A DNA stretch of 64,000 bases from Hydrococcus rivularis NIES-593 (GCF_001904635.1 NZ_MRCB01000009.1:1-64000), one strand, 5' to 3'; counted from the stretch's first letter, positions 1 to 10,022 are shown. Notes: generated by a model not told the origin, from the sequence alone. Numbers and translations: made by a program.

Positions 1-241
1 GTTTCATATTCTTATATTAAGATAGAAGATTATGTCTGACTATATATGACTATACTTTAATAGTTTGGATTATATACTATTTTTTACTTACAGCGGTTTT
101 CACCAAGTGGAAGTATGCACAATTCTTTAATAATAGGGCTTTTTACCCATCACCCAACGCAGTCGCCGCGACCAAAGCGCAGCGGCTGCGTCGGCTTTGC
201 CTTGTTATGGAGCGAGGTTTCCCACCAATGTAGCTAGAACA
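1..241. other. Intergenic, no gene seen
   Basis: This AT-rich leader is followed by a GC-rich patch around 160-215. No open frame, RNA gene or clear terminator is recognisable, and the stretch runs off the window edge. Confidence 0.4.
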
Positions 242-1513
242 TTAAAGTGTGAGGGATTGAGGATTGCCTTCAATTAACTTCGCCAAGTCTTGCATGAAAG
301 CGGCTGCTTGTGCGCCGTAGATAACGCGATGATCGCAGGTGATATTGAGGCTCATCTGATTTTTAACGCCAAACATGCCATCCGAGGTTGCGACAACCTG
401 GGGACGAGAAGCTCCAATTGCCAGAATTGCCCCTTGTCCGGGAGGAAGAATCGCATCAAAGCGATCGACTCCAAACATCCCTAAATTAGAAATAGTGATA
501 GTACCGCTATTGTACTCTTCTGGCTGGAGTTGTTTGGCTCTGGCTCGGTCTACCAAATCTTTCCAGGTTCGAGAGAGGGTGTAAATATCCAGTTGGTCGG
601 CGTTTTGCAAGACGGGGGTAATGAGTCCGCCATCGGGCATTGCCACTGCTACGGCAATATTAATGGCTGCGTGATACTGAATTCCCTGTTCGGTATAGCT
701 AGCGTTGACAATGGGATGTTTCTGCAAAGTAATGGCAACCGCTTTTGCTAACAATGCCGTCATCGTCACGCCTTTAGATTTTATCTGTTGATACAGTTTA
801 TCCAACCCTTCGGTCGTAACGGTGTAGCCTACGTGGAACGTAGGAGCCTGCAAGCTGGCAACCATATTTTGTGCCACTGCCTTTTGTAGGGTTGTCAATG
901 GTACGGTTTCGCCAACGGGAGCGGCTACTTGAGGCTGGGGTGTAACGGAGGGGGTTGTCGGTTGAACGGCTGGCGTTGGTGCAATTGTCGGAGATGGCAT
1001 CTTTCCAGCGGCTCTTTCCACATCTTCAGCGACGATTCTGCCATGGGGACCGCTACCCTGTAGGGTTTTTAGGTCAACTCCCAATTCTTTTGCCAGCTTT
1101 TTCGCTCTAGGAGAAACAACGGTGCGTCCATTGCTGCGGTTAGTGGGGACGGCAGCGACGGGCATCTCACTTTCTACAAAAGCTGGTTCGGGTGTTGTTG
1201 GTGCGGCAGCGGGTGTGGGGGCTGGAGTACCTAAGCGAGAAGCTGCTTGCTGCTTGGCTTGCTCGATTTCTGCTTCGGTTTCTGCAATTAGAGCAATAGG
1301 TTCGCCGACAGCAGCTTCTTGTCCGGCTTCGACTAGGATAGCAGCTAAATAGCCTTCATTGAACGATTCAACGTCCATGTCAGCTTTGTCCGACTCGACC
1401 ACTAATACCGTTTCGCCTTTTTCAATTTTATCGCCTGGAGATTTGAGCCAAGAGACGATCTTTCCTTCGGTCATGGTGGAACTGAGGGCAGGCATGAAAA
1501 TATCGTGAATCAT
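242..1513 (-). CDS. pdhC: Pyruvate dehydrogenase E2, dihydrolipoyl acetyltransferase
   Basis: Transfers the acetyl group from lipoamide to CoA in the pyruvate dehydrogenase complex, supplying acetyl-CoA. An N-terminal lipoyl domain carries the lipoylated lysine in the ESDKADMD motif (K43). A Pro/Ala/Thr-rich linker follows, then the peripheral-subunit-binding domain (VSPRAKKLAKELG, near 135-170), a second Pro-rich linker and the catalytic domain with the CDHRVIYGA active-site motif near the C-terminus. The frame is open up to an ATG at 1570. The ATG at 1513 is preferred because cyanobacterial E2 proteins begin directly with the MIHDIFMPALS lipoyl-domain start. The length of 423 aa is normal for cyanobacteria. 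It stands alone, without E1 or E3 genes beside it, as is usual in cyanobacteria. Confidence 0.95.
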   Translation of the reverse strand: MIHDIFMPALSSTMTEGKIVSWLKSPGDKIEKGETVLVVESDKADMDVESFNEGYLAAILVEAGQEAAVGEPIALIAETEAEIEQAKQQAASRLGTPAPTPAAAPTTPEPAFVESEMPVAAVPTNRSNGRTVVSPRAKKLAKELGVDLKTLQGSGPHGRIVAEDVERAAGKMPSPTIAPTPAVQPTTPSVTPQPQVAAPVGETVPLTTLQKAVAQNMVASLQAPTFHVGYTVTTEGLDKLYQQIKSKGVTMTALLAKAVAITLQKHPIVNASYTEQGIQYHAAINIAVAVAMPDGGLITPVLQNADQLDIYTLSRTWKDLVDRARAKQLQPEEYNSGTITISNLGMFGVDRFDAILPPGQGAILAIGASRPQVVATSDGMFGVKNQMSLNITCDHRVIYGAQAAAFMQDLAKLIEGNPQSLTL

Positions 1514-1712
1514 GGAGCGGTTTTCCCAATTAACGAGTAACGGACGACAAATACTAATGCCAGATAGCATTCTATCAAAATTTCTTTCCTAGCATTCGAT
1601 CGCTTCCAAAAACTCATTTAAAATCTATAAAGTGGGCAATACTTGCTGAAATCTCTTCAAATAAAAAGATTTCTATAGTAAGGCGATTCCAGATTGATTT
1701 TTACTGCCTTTA

Positions 1713-2960
1713 TTGGGTGATGAAGATAACTCGCAAAAAATTTCGCGATCGCTGGGAAGATTTCTAAACGCGAGCAATTATAGGGTTAACAATCAGCTTT
1801 TGTTTGGGAATATGACGCATTTTCATTATGATGGGCGATCGGACGCGCCATCAACCCTAGAAGAAGAACTGAAGGAAGAAGATTATTTTGACTACCACTA
1901 CGACGAACCGGGTAGCGAACCGGGAACTCTAAGTATAGAGCCAGATGCCAACCCATCGAGAATAATTTTAATTGACTACGATGCCAAACACGCGATTCGC
2001 AGAGTCGATCTAATGCCCAAGGCTCTAATCCCTTATTTGGGAACGAATACGGTTTCCTGGATGGACGTTCAAGGGTTGGGCAGCGAACGGGTACTCAAGC
2101 AAGTTGGCGAGATTCTGAAATTACATCCCCTACTGCTTGAAGATGTGGTAAACGTTCCGCAACGCCCAAAAGTAGAAGATTACAACCAACAGTTGCTGAT
2201 TATCGCTCATATGGTGCGCCCTAGACCCGATGAAGATGGCTTCGAGGCGGAACAAGTGAGCTTTGTCTTGGGCAAAAATTACTTACTCACCATTCAGGAA
2301 GAAGAATTAGAAGATTGCTTCGATCCGGTACGCGACCGCATTCGCACCCATCAGGGAAGAGTCAGAGAATCTGGTGCGGATTATTTGACTTATCTGCTGT
2401 TGGACGTGCTAATCGATGGCTATTTTCCCGTTTTAGAAGATTACGGCGAGCGCATTGAGGAATTAGAAGATAAAATTTTGCGATCGCCTACTCAAAACAC
2501 CCTAGAGGAAATCTATTCGGTACGGCGAGAATTACTCGCACTGCGCCGACTGATTTGGCCGTTAAGGGATGTGATGAATATTTTAATTCGCTCTAGCAAT
2601 AAGCTCGTTAGCGCAGACGTACAAATCTATCTGCGCGACTGTTACGACCACGTTATTCAACTTCTAGATATTACTGAAACCTATCGAGAGCTTGCCTCAA
2701 GCTTAATGGAAATTTATCTGTCTTCTATGAGCAATAAAATGAACGAAGTGATGAAGTTCTTGACGGTAATTTCGACAATTTTTATTCCCTTAACTTTTAT
2801 TGCTGGCGTTTATGGGATGAATTTTAAATATATGCCAGAACTCGAATGGAGGTGGGGCTATTGGCTATGTTTGTTTTTGATGGTTGCGATCGCATGCGGT
2901 TTAATTTATTTCTTCTGGCGACGAGGTTGGTTTAGAAATTTTTATTCTACTAAGAACTAA
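1713..2960 (+). CDS. corA: CorA-family magnesium/cobalt transporter
   Basis: Inner-membrane divalent-cation channel of the CorA/MIT family. There is a long acidic cytoplasmic N-terminal domain, and two transmembrane helices lie near the C-terminus (about residues 350-372 and 383-403). The diagnostic pore motif YGMNF follows the first helix. The length of about 415 aa is typical. The start is uncertain: the TTG at 1713 keeps the SLGRFL segment that I believe is conserved in relatives, while an in-frame ATG at 1812 would shorten the protein by 33 residues. An acidic, Asp/Glu/Tyr-rich stretch near residues 50-70 precedes the canonical domain. It is a single gene with no operon partner. Confidence 0.9.
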   Translation: MGDEDNSQKISRSLGRFLNASNYRVNNQLLFGNMTHFHYDGRSDAPSTLEEELKEEDYFDYHYDEPGSEPGTLSIEPDANPSRIILIDYDAKHAIRRVDLMPKALIPYLGTNTVSWMDVQGLGSERVLKQVGEILKLHPLLLEDVVNVPQRPKVEDYNQQLLIIAHMVRPRPDEDGFEAEQVSFVLGKNYLLTIQEEELEDCFDPVRDRIRTHQGRVRESGADYLTYLLLDVLIDGYFPVLEDYGERIEELEDKILRSPTQNTLEEIYSVRRELLALRRLIWPLRDVMNILIRSSNKLVSADVQIYLRDCYDHVIQLLDITETYRELASSLMEIYLSSMSNKMNEVMKFLTVISTIFIPLTFIAGVYGMNFKYMPELEWRWGYWLCLFLMVAIACGLIYFFWRRGWFRNFYSTKN

Positions 2961-3186
2961 TTCGTGCAAACTAAAGCGATCGCTCTAGCTATAAAGCTTT
3001 TTAAATAACTAATTTATATCATTTTTGGCTGAGGAATTGATGGAATTTTTCATGATGGCGATCGCGAAGCGAAACATGACTAAGTGCATTCTCTACTTTT
3101 GGGACAACCTGTTAACACTTTTGGGATAGACCTAGCAGTATTAGAAAAACCTGAGAAGCAATGCAGTCTATTAGTCCAGTCGGCTA
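2961..3186. other. Intergenic spacer without gene
   Basis: No coding potential is visible here. The spacer holds a HIP1-like site and one copy of a 19-base motif (3096-3114) that recurs at 59101. It ends where the 115-bp inverted-repeat element begins. Confidence 0.4.
3096..3114 (+). repeat. 19-bp motif shared with 59101-59119, copy A
   Basis: The motif (CTTTTGGGACAACCTGTTA) is identical at both sites, and each is preceded by a TTCTCT within about 15 bases. It may be the residue of a longer dispersed repeat or an insertion-sequence end, but no transposase frame is near either copy. Confidence 0.4.
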
Positions 3187-3301
3187 ATACCAATTTTCAG
3201 GTTTTCGCGATCGACATCTTTTTCCCCTCTCCCAGTTTGGGAGAGGGGTAGGGGGTGAGGGCGATCGACTATCTCTGTCATTAATGAATGAAAAATGGTA
3301 T
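3187..3301 (+). mobile_element. 115-bp MITE-like repeat, copy 1
   Basis: Begins ATACCAATTTTCA and ends TGAAAAATGGTAT, which are 13-bp terminal inverted repeats with one mismatch. An inner palindrome (CCTCTCCC...GGGAGAGG) and a GCGATCGAC stretch lie between. Three further copies of the same 115-bp length are at 20706, 21672 and 34343. Each end reads TA next to CC or GG, as expected for a non-autonomous element with TA target duplication. No coding capacity. Confidence 0.75.
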
Positions 3302-3504
3302 AAGCTTTGTTCAAAACGCTCTGCAAATGCACAAAAAAGCTATTTTGAGAAGATAAACGCTAAAATTTAAGTGTATCTACGCAAAGAGCAATTCTTCAAC
3401 AAATAAAACCTATCAGAATTCCGTACTTCTCCCTTGGATTCTTAAGAGATTTTGATGGTTTGATAGAGTCATCAACAGATAAATTAGGCAATAACTAAAC
3501 CAAT

Positions 3505-3738
3505 ATGAAGCTTTACATGGCTGGTGCTTTTTTAGTATTTGTAATTTTACTACATGCTTTTATCAAAGACAATACTACTCCAAAAACCCACATTGGCTCT
3601 TGGATAACGATCGTAGTCGCTACGGCTATTTGGCCCATCGTTCTTCCCTCAATCGTTCGCAAGAAACTTTCTCAAGTGTTTTTGAAAACAGATTCTTTGA
3701 CGGAAAAAGAGTTGCAGTTGGAGCGAGAGATAAATTAG
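3505..3738 (+). CDS. Small hypothetical membrane protein
   Basis: A 77-aa protein with two predicted transmembrane segments (about residues 4-20 and 31-50) joined by a short polar loop. A charged Lys/Glu-rich cytoplasmic tail follows. It starts at an ATG and has good codon use. No known domain is recognised. It stands alone between the repeat element and a decayed signalling gene, so function cannot be inferred from context. Confidence 0.5.
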   Translation: MKLYMAGAFLVFVILLHAFIKDNTTPKTHIGSWITIVVATAIWPIVLPSIVRKKLSQVFLKTDSLTEKELQLEREIN

Positions 3739-3751
3739 GCATAGCACTTAC

Positions 3752-4610
3752 CTAGTTCATCGCTGCGTTTTGCTTGAATTTAGCTAAGCAGAGCTGTTTT
3801 CCGCTGGCGAGGAATGTTTCAAATTCAGATGCTTTTAAGGGATGACTGTATAAATAACCTTGAATTTCCTCGCAACCATGTTGGTATAAGAAAGTTAATT
3901 CTGCCTCGTTTTCTACTCCCTCGGCAACGACTTTGAGATTGAGAGAGCGAGCCATTTGCACGATCGCTTTGACAATTGCGGCGTTAGTCGCATCTTCGGT
4001 CAAATTGTGAATAAAGGAGCGATCGATTTTTAAAGTATCGAAGGGGAATTGTCGCAGATAACTCAGAGAAGAATAGCCCGTCCCAAAATCGTCAATAGCT
4101 ATTTTTACCCCCAGCATCTCGATCGCGTGTAAATTCTGGCTGGCTTCTGGGAGATTGTGGACTAGAATGCTTTCGGTTAGCTCCAATTCTAGGTATTTCC
4201 CATCTAGTCCGGTTTCCCACAAAATCTGCTCGATGTTTTCAGAAAAATACGATGACGAATCTGTTGTAGCTTAAATAGGCAATTTTGTCTCGTTCGCCAA
4301 TACAGCATCTTAAGCGATCGGCAGTAGTTTTTAACAGTAAATTGCCAACGCGATATCCTAGAGTTGCCTTGATTTTCGTGAGTCGATCCAAGCACAGACA
4401 AAGGATGGGGAGCGATCGTTCGTTCTCGGTTTCGATAGAGTTGAAGCTTTTGGCGCACCACCCAGAATCAATGTTTTGACTGAGGATACATTGAGATACC
4501 AGACATCGCGATCGCGATACAACGTTTTCAAAATGCCTGCTACCAATCCCTTGGAGAGGGGAAAACGAGAGTGTGGGAAGATTGGTTCCTACTCTTCCCT
4601 CTCTCTTCAT
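3752..4610 (-). pseudogene. Decayed GGDEF-EAL cyclic-di-GMP gene
   Basis: The 3' part (3752-4222) encodes the C-terminal two-thirds of an EAL phosphodiesterase domain, with ELTES, DDFGTGYSSLSYL and KIDRSF motifs. Upstream in a different frame (about 4239-4610) lies a degenerate GGDEF-domain start: LPILCLCLDRLTKIKATLGY resembles the usual LFLDLDRFK..N..LGH block. At 4222-4245 the GGDEF remnant, ending ...RFVIVFF, runs into the EAL part with a frame change. About 200 residues, including the GGDEF and EAL signature motifs themselves, are missing. This indicates an internal deletion plus frameshift. The intact paralogue at 21856-24108 shows what the original looked like. Confidence 0.75.
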
Positions 4611-5055
4611 CTGTAGTATAAGAGTTAACTATAGTCACTTTTTAGAAGTTTTGAGAGAACTTAAGATCGAGAATATACAACCTAGAAAAATAATACTTTT
4701 AAGCTGTTTTAATATCGCTTACGATCGAGTTATTCCTCTATCTTTGGTAATAAACTCAGCTGCTAAAAAGAATGAAGTCTCGAGTTAATTTATCTTGTTT
4801 TGCTAATAAAATACAATGGTTAATTATGTCTATGGTAAGATTCGATAGATGAGAGAAATAGATTATTTTTTAGATAGCTCAAATAAAGTTAGCTGTGCTT
4901 AGAAAACTGCTAGGTAATTTTGTCTAAGTCGATTAAATTGAATTTTTTCAACCTTCAATCGAAACTCTGACTCCTAGTAATAAAAGTCGGGTGCAACATT
5001 TAAACCAAACCTTAAGACGCAGTTTGGCAAGAGCATCAATAGAAAGGAAAACATT
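4611..5055. other. AT-rich intergenic, psaE upstream region
   Basis: A 445-base stretch without a convincing gene. It should hold the psaE promoter and leader. The only clear signal is the ribosome binding site AAAGGAAAA a few bases before the ATG at 5056. Confidence 0.4.
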
Positions 5056-5433
5056 ATGATTCAACGTGGTTCTAGAGTACGAATTCTTCGGGAAGAATCC
5101 TATTGGTTCAGAGATGAAGGAGTAGTTGTTTCCATCGATAAAAGTGGAATTCTGTATCCAGTTATCGTGCGTTTTGATAAAGTTAGCTACTCAGGCATTA
5201 ACACCAATAACTTCGCGATGAACGAGCTAGAAGAAGTTTCTGATGGGAAAGAAGGCAACAGAGCAACTTACGCTGCTTCTGGCGGCAAGCAAACGCCAGT
5301 CACGCCGATGGAACGTAAGACCGGACAGGGCGATATCGCTGTAGGTGTCAGATCTGGTGCAGAACCGGAGTCAGCTGGTTCGGAAAATCCCAAAAAAGAA
5401 GGCGATCCCAATCAGGGAACAGAAGTTCGTTAG
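5056..5433 (+). CDS. psaE: Photosystem I subunit IV (PsaE) with C-terminal extension
   Basis: Stromal/cytosolic-face subunit of photosystem I that helps dock ferredoxin and supports cyclic electron flow. Residues 1-61 match the compact SH3-like PsaE fold, with [25 protein letters not shown] and [10 protein letters not shown] as signatures. The usual protein ends near residue 65-75. Here the frame continues to 125 aa with a hydrophilic, low-complexity tail rich in Gly, Glu, Lys, Pro and Ser, likely disordered. The AAAGGAAAA sequence 5' of the ATG supports the start. It is a single gene. The identity is certain; the role of the tail is unknown. Confidence 0.95.
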   Translation: MIQRGSRVRILREESYWFRDEGVVVSIDKSGILYPVIVRFDKVSYSGINTNNFAMNELEEVSDGKEGNRATYAASGGKQTPVTPMERKTGQGDIAVGVRSGAEPESAGSENPKKEGDPNQGTEVR

Positions 5434-5560
5434 TATTAGTTAGCTTGGGAGCAGCAATTAAGTTTTATTCATTAGCTAACAGTTTCATTTCAAAAGATTG
5501 GTGCGGGAAATTTTAGCGAGTTATGTTTTCTCGATCGCTCGTCCGCGCCAAATCTAATTT

Positions 5561-6787
5561 TTATTTAACTAAACGAATAAACTTCTTCTTGCCAACTTGC
5601 AAAACCTTTCCGTTCAGTTGTTCGGGACTATCGAAAGTAAGATCGACATCGCTAACGCGATCGCCATCGAGTCTGACCGCACCTCCCTGAATTTGTTTTC
5701 TTCCTTCCGAACTGCTAGAACACAACCCGCTAGCACCGAGCAGATAAAATAATTTCGCAGGAAACTTAACCCCACTCAGAGAATATTCTGGTACGGATTG
5801 AGCTGATGCAGTGCTTTTCTTCATCACGATCTCTTCTGCGGTTTTTTGTGCCGCGATCGCAGCTTCTCGTCCGTGGAACTGAGATACAATCTCTAACGCC
5901 AATAATTTTTGGCGATCGCGCGGATTTTCTGGCAGTCTATCTAAAGGCAGATTAGTTAGCAGCTCAAAATAGTCTTTCACAAGATCGTCGGGTGTTTTTT
6001 CTAACTTCGAGTACATCGAGAGCGCATCTTCTCTCAGTCCCACATAATTATTGAGAGACTTGGACATTTTCTGCACGCCATCCGTCCCCAGCAAAATCGG
6101 CAATAGCATACCAAATTGGGGTTTTTTGCCAAAATGCCGCTGCAAGTCTCGCCCGACTGCAATATTAAACTTCTGATCGGTGCCTCCTAACTCAATATCT
6201 GCATCGACCATCACCGAATCGTATCCTTGCATTAAAGGATAGAGAAACTCGTGCAAGTAAATGGGATTTTCCTGCTCAAAACGTTCGGCAAATCCCTCCT
6301 TTGCCAACATTTGTCCGACTGTCATAGTAGCTAGCAATTCTTGAATTTGCTTAAGATCTAGCTTGCTCAACCACTCGGAGTTATAGTGAATTTCCAAACG
6401 CCCCGGCGTAGCAAAATCTAAAACGGGACGCAACTGATCTAAATAATCTTTGGCATTTTCCCTAACTTGCTCTAAAGTGAGCTGGCGGCGGACTTCTGAT
6501 TTTCCGGTCGGATCGCCAATTTGAGCGGTAAAATCGCCGATGATGACGACAGCGGTATGCCCTGCATCCTGAAACGCTCGCAGCTTGCGAAAGGGAATGC
6601 TGTGCCCTAAATGAATCTCACTTCCAGTCGGATCGATTCCTAGTTTGACTCGTAAAGGACGATTGATTTTAGCTAATAAAAGCGCCAGATTTTCATTGGG
6701 ATCGTCAGAATCCGAGCGATCGGGAAAAATTTCGCTTATTCCTCGATAAAGCCAATCAAGGTTTTGAGGTAGATTTGAAACAGCCAT
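5561..6787 (-). CDS. tyrS: Tyrosyl-tRNA synthetase
   Basis: Class I aminoacyl-tRNA synthetase charging tRNA-Tyr. The HIGH-type motif is HLGHSIPF near residue 60, the KMSKS loop is KMSKSLNN near residue 240, and a C-terminal S4-like RNA-binding domain covers the last 60 or so residues. The length of 408 aa fits the TyrRS group with a shorter catalytic domain. Single gene, convergent with psaE and divergent from the penicillin-binding protein gene. Confidence 0.96.
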   Translation of the reverse strand: MAVSNLPQNLDWLYRGISEIFPDRSDSDDPNENLALLLAKINRPLRVKLGIDPTGSEIHLGHSIPFRKLRAFQDAGHTAVVIIGDFTAQIGDPTGKSEVRRQLTLEQVRENAKDYLDQLRPVLDFATPGRLEIHYNSEWLSKLDLKQIQELLATMTVGQMLAKEGFAERFEQENPIYLHEFLYPLMQGYDSVMVDADIELGGTDQKFNIAVGRDLQRHFGKKPQFGMLLPILLGTDGVQKMSKSLNNYVGLREDALSMYSKLEKTPDDLVKDYFELLTNLPLDRLPENPRDRQKLLALEIVSQFHGREAAIAAQKTAEEIVMKKSTASAQSVPEYSLSGVKFPAKLFYLLGASGLCSSSSEGRKQIQGGAVRLDGDRVSDVDLTFDSPEQLNGKVLQVGKKKFIRLVK

Positions 6788-7080
6788 GGGGAATCGTTCG
6801 TCTAGAAATTTAAATTGGATGGGCTTGAAGGAGCTAGCTCGAATCCTTATCGTCAGACTATTATATGCGGTAGCCTTGCCGTCTTCGAGAGAGAATTGTC
6901 AACAGCAACCAAAAAATGAGGTAATAATATAAGAAATCATTTCGGATCGTAAGTCCTATAAAAATTTATGTAATTTACTATATCGATTTCTAACCAACCA
7001 ATTTAAGGAGTGTTGTTTTTTTATCGTTAATACATTGATAACAGAATCAGTATTTTTTGGAGTTAGGAAGTACAAACACC

Positions 7081-9012
7081 GTGTCGTCTAGCACTATTGG
7101 GCAAAAAGAAAAACGGAAGCGATCGCTTCCTCTCAGTTTTCTCGTAAAATCAAACGTAGCACGGGCAGCAGGGGCAACCATTCTCGGCACCACCATGTTA
7201 GCAAGTGTCGTGGTGGCTGGGGCAATGGTCGGTCTGGCTATTAGTTTTCGCAACCTTCCAGATGTCAGGCTGCTGCGAACTTATGTGCCGACAGAGACAT
7301 CATACATCTACGATGTAAAAGGAAAACTTTTGAGCAGTCTCCATGGAGAAGCCCACCGTCGCCTCGTCAGACTAAACCAGGTTTCTCCCGACCTCAAACG
7401 CGCCGTACTGGCGATAGAAGACAGCCACTTTTACCATCACTACGGCATTAACCCGACCAGCATCGGTCGCGCTTTATTAGTTAACTTTAAGAGCGGTGGC
7501 GTCGAAGAGGGAGCATCTACCCTCACCATGCAGTTGGTAAAAAATATTTTCCTCTCGCACGAACGAACCTATAGCCGCAAGCTAGCTGAAGCGGTTTTAG
7601 CCATTCGCGTCGAGCAAATTTTTAGCAAAGATCAAATCTTAGAGATGTACCTCAATAACATCTATTGGGGTCACAACAATTACGGCGCTCAAACGGCTGC
7701 TGAGAGCTATTTTAATAAACCAGCTTCTCAGTTGACGTTGGCAGAGTCGGCAATGATGGCAGGACTCATTCAAGCGCCGGAAGTCTATAGTCCTCTGAGA
7801 AACTACAAAGCGGCTAAAGAGCGCCAAGCGCTGGTGTTGGCTCGGATGCGAGATTTAGGCTGGATTACTGCCGAGCAAGAAAAAGCAGCACTCAACCAAA
7901 AGCTTGCGATTGGCAAGCAAACCGCATGGCAGGGAAGCAAACTTCCTTTTGTCACCGATGCCGTTATCCAAGAGTTAAATCGACGCTTTGGACCCGAAAC
8001 CGTCCTTAAAGGCGGCATGCGCGTCCAGACAACGATTGACTACGATATGCAGAAAAAGGCAGAAGCAACCGTACAGCGAGCTTATCGAACTCTTCGAGGT
8101 CGTGGTCTAGCCGCTAAAAACTTGCAAATTGCTTTAGTTGCAGTCGATCCTCGAACTCATTTTGTTAAAGCCTTAGTAGGCGGCGTTGACTATAGCAAAA
8201 GTCAGTTAAATCGCGCTACCCAATCTCGCCGTCAGCCCGGATCCGCTTTCAAGCCATTCGTTTATTATACGGCTTTTGCTAGTGGCAGATATACCCCTGA
8301 TTCCATAGTCAACGATGCTCCAATTAGTATCCGAGACGGTAGCATTTTCTACAGACCGAAAAACTATGGAGGAAAGTATTCCGGTTCGATGAGTCTTCGG
8401 ACGGCATTGACTCAATCGACCAACATACCAGCCGTGATTCTCGGTCAAAGAGTAGGTGTAGATAAAGTGGTTGAAGTCTGCCGTCGCCTGGGATTCAAAA
8501 GCCCTCTACTAGCGGTTCCCTCCTTACCGTTGGGTTCGGTTGACGTAACGCCCCTAGAAATGGCAGGAGCTTATGCTACTTTTGCAAGTAACGGCTGGTA
8601 TTCCGATCCGACGGTTATCGTTCGCGTGACGGACAGTCAAGGTAACGTCATGCTAGATAATACTCCTAAACCTAAGTTGGTTTTAGATCCTTGGGCAACT
8701 GCTTCCCTTACTTCTGTCTTGCAAGGGGTAATTGCTAGCGGTACGGCCAGATCTGCCGCTATCGGTCGTCCGGCGGCTGGGAAAACAGGAACGACTGACT
8801 CGGAGCGAAATGTTTGGTTTGTGGGTTATGTCCCTCAGTTGTCTACAGCCGTTTGGATTGGAGATGATACTAACCGCACTCTAGGTAAGGGAATTACCGG
8901 GGGTCATTATGCTGCTCCTATTTGGCGCGACTTTATGATTCAGGCGCTCAAAAACGAACCCGTTCTGTATTTTCCCTCTGCTGCTAAGTTTCCTCGCCCT
9001 TCAAGCAAGTAA
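7081..9012 (+). CDS. Class A penicillin-binding protein (PBP1A-type)
   Basis: Bifunctional murein synthase in the periplasm. A single N-terminal membrane anchor (about residues 30-60) is followed by the GT51 glycosyltransferase domain with EDSHFYHHYG, GASTLTMQLVKN and YLNNIYWGHNNYG motifs. The transpeptidase domain follows, with the catalytic SAFK (SxxK) motif, STN (SxN) and KTGTT (KTG) box. A GTG start at 7081 is preferred because TAGGAAG lies about 10 bases upstream. A TTG at 7057 would add eight residues but has no ribosome binding site. Which cyanobacterial PBP1 paralogue it is cannot be fixed here. Confidence 0.93.
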   Translation: MSSSTIGQKEKRKRSLPLSFLVKSNVARAAGATILGTTMLASVVVAGAMVGLAISFRNLPDVRLLRTYVPTETSYIYDVKGKLLSSLHGEAHRRLVRLNQVSPDLKRAVLAIEDSHFYHHYGINPTSIGRALLVNFKSGGVEEGASTLTMQLVKNIFLSHERTYSRKLAEAVLAIRVEQIFSKDQILEMYLNNIYWGHNNYGAQTAAESYFNKPASQLTLAESAMMAGLIQAPEVYSPLRNYKAAKERQALVLARMRDLGWITAEQEKAALNQKLAIGKQTAWQGSKLPFVTDAVIQELNRRFGPETVLKGGMRVQTTIDYDMQKKAEATVQRAYRTLRGRGLAAKNLQIALVAVDPRTHFVKALVGGVDYSKSQLNRATQSRRQPGSAFKPFVYYTAFASGRYTPDSIVNDAPISIRDGSIFYRPKNYGGKYSGSMSLRTALTQSTNIPAVILGQRVGVDKVVEVCRRLGFKSPLLAVPSLPLGSVDVTPLEMAGAYATFASNGWYSDPTVIVRVTDSQGNVMLDNTPKPKLVLDPWATASLTSVLQGVIASGTARSAAIGRPAAGKTGTTDSERNVWFVGYVPQLSTAVWIGDDTNRTLGKGITGGHYAAPIWRDFMIQALKNEPVLYFPSAAKFPRPSSK

Positions 9013-9116
9013 AAGCGATCGCGCATTCGGATTTTATGGGAGTACTGCTAATCAACCTCAAGAAAAAACTCCGCGACTCTGCGTGAGATAGGAACCATAT
9101 ATTTTTAAATTCTATT

Positions 9117-10022
9117 GTGTTAGGTTTTATTAATTTAAACAAACCTGCCCGATTGACCTCACACGATTGCGTTGCTAAAATACGACGATTTTTAAAGCAA
9201 AAAAAAGTAGGACACGGAGGAACCCTCGATCCGGCTGCAACGGGAGTCTTGCCGATTGCCGTTGGAAAAGCCACTCGGCTATTGTCATTTTTACCGGAGA
9301 AGAAAGCTTATCAAGCCAGAATTCGGCTAGGAATGCGGACGAATACTGACGATTTAGAAGGGGAAGTCATTGAGACTCAACCGGCATCTTACATTACTTT
9401 AGACCAAATTCAACCGCTTTTGTCACAATTTATCGGCAAAATCGAGCAGATGCCTCCAGCCTTTAGCGCCATTCAACGCGAAGGAAAACGACTGTACGAA
9501 TTAGCAAGAAAGGGAGAAAACGTGGAAGTTCCCGTGCGAACGGTTGAAGTAGATAAAATAGAGGTTTTGGGCTGGTATCCAGGAGTATTTCCCGAATTGG
9601 AAGTTGCGATCGCCTGTGGTGCGGGGACTTATATTCGCGCGATCGCTCGCGATTTGGGAACGGCTCTCAACGTCGGCGGCACTTTAGCCGCTTTAATTCG
9701 TACCGAAAGTTGCGGCATGAAACTGTCGGACAGTTTAACCTTAGAACAAATAGAAATGCAATTGCAAGAGGGAACTTTTTCGCTCATCCCACCCGCGATC
9801 GCGCTCCGACATCTTTCAGAAATTATCTTATCAACAAGCGACGCTCAGCGTTGGTGTCAGGGACAAAAGATTTCAATTGACAATTGGCAATTGGCAATTG
9901 GCAATTCAGTCCGAGTTAATGATGAAGGCGGACAATGTTTAGGGATTGGCGAGTTAATAATTATTGAGAGCGATCGCTTACTCATTCCTAAGATAGTTAT
10001 AGGGAATTCAGAGAAAACGTAA
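9117..10022 (+). CDS. truB: tRNA pseudouridine-55 synthase TruB
   Basis: Makes pseudouridine 55 in the T-loop of tRNAs. The N-terminal catalytic motif KVGHGGTLDPAATGVLPI carries the active-site Asp. The GTG start at 9117 gives MLGFINLNKPARLTSHD, the normal TruB N-terminus. Near the C-terminus (nucleotides about 9872-9912) the reading frame passes through tandem CAATTGG/GGCAATT units that translate as NWQLAIGN. This matches a common cyanobacterial intergenic repeat and looks like an in-frame insertion in a non-essential region. The length of 301 aa is normal. Confidence 0.94.
   Translation: MLGFINLNKPARLTSHDCVAKIRRFLKQKKVGHGGTLDPAATGVLPIAVGKATRLLSFLPEKKAYQARIRLGMRTNTDDLEGEVIETQPASYITLDQIQPLLSQFIGKIEQMPPAFSAIQREGKRLYELARKGENVEVPVRTVEVDKIEVLGWYPGVFPELEVAIACGAGTYIRAIARDLGTALNVGGTLAALIRTESCGMKLSDSLTLEQIEMQLQEGTFSLIPPAIALRHLSEIILSTSDAQRWCQGQKISIDNWQLAIGNSVRVNDEGGQCLGIGELIIIESDRLLIPKIVIGNSEKT

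Noticed and set aside
3187-3301. CRISPR array suggested by repeated 115-bp sequence
   Set aside because: The copies are dispersed thousands of bases apart with no spacers and no cas genes; they are inverted-repeat elements.
4573-4788. A 71-codon plus-strand frame between the pseudogene and psaE
   Set aside because: It begins inside the decayed signalling gene on the opposite strand, has poor codon use and no family resemblance.
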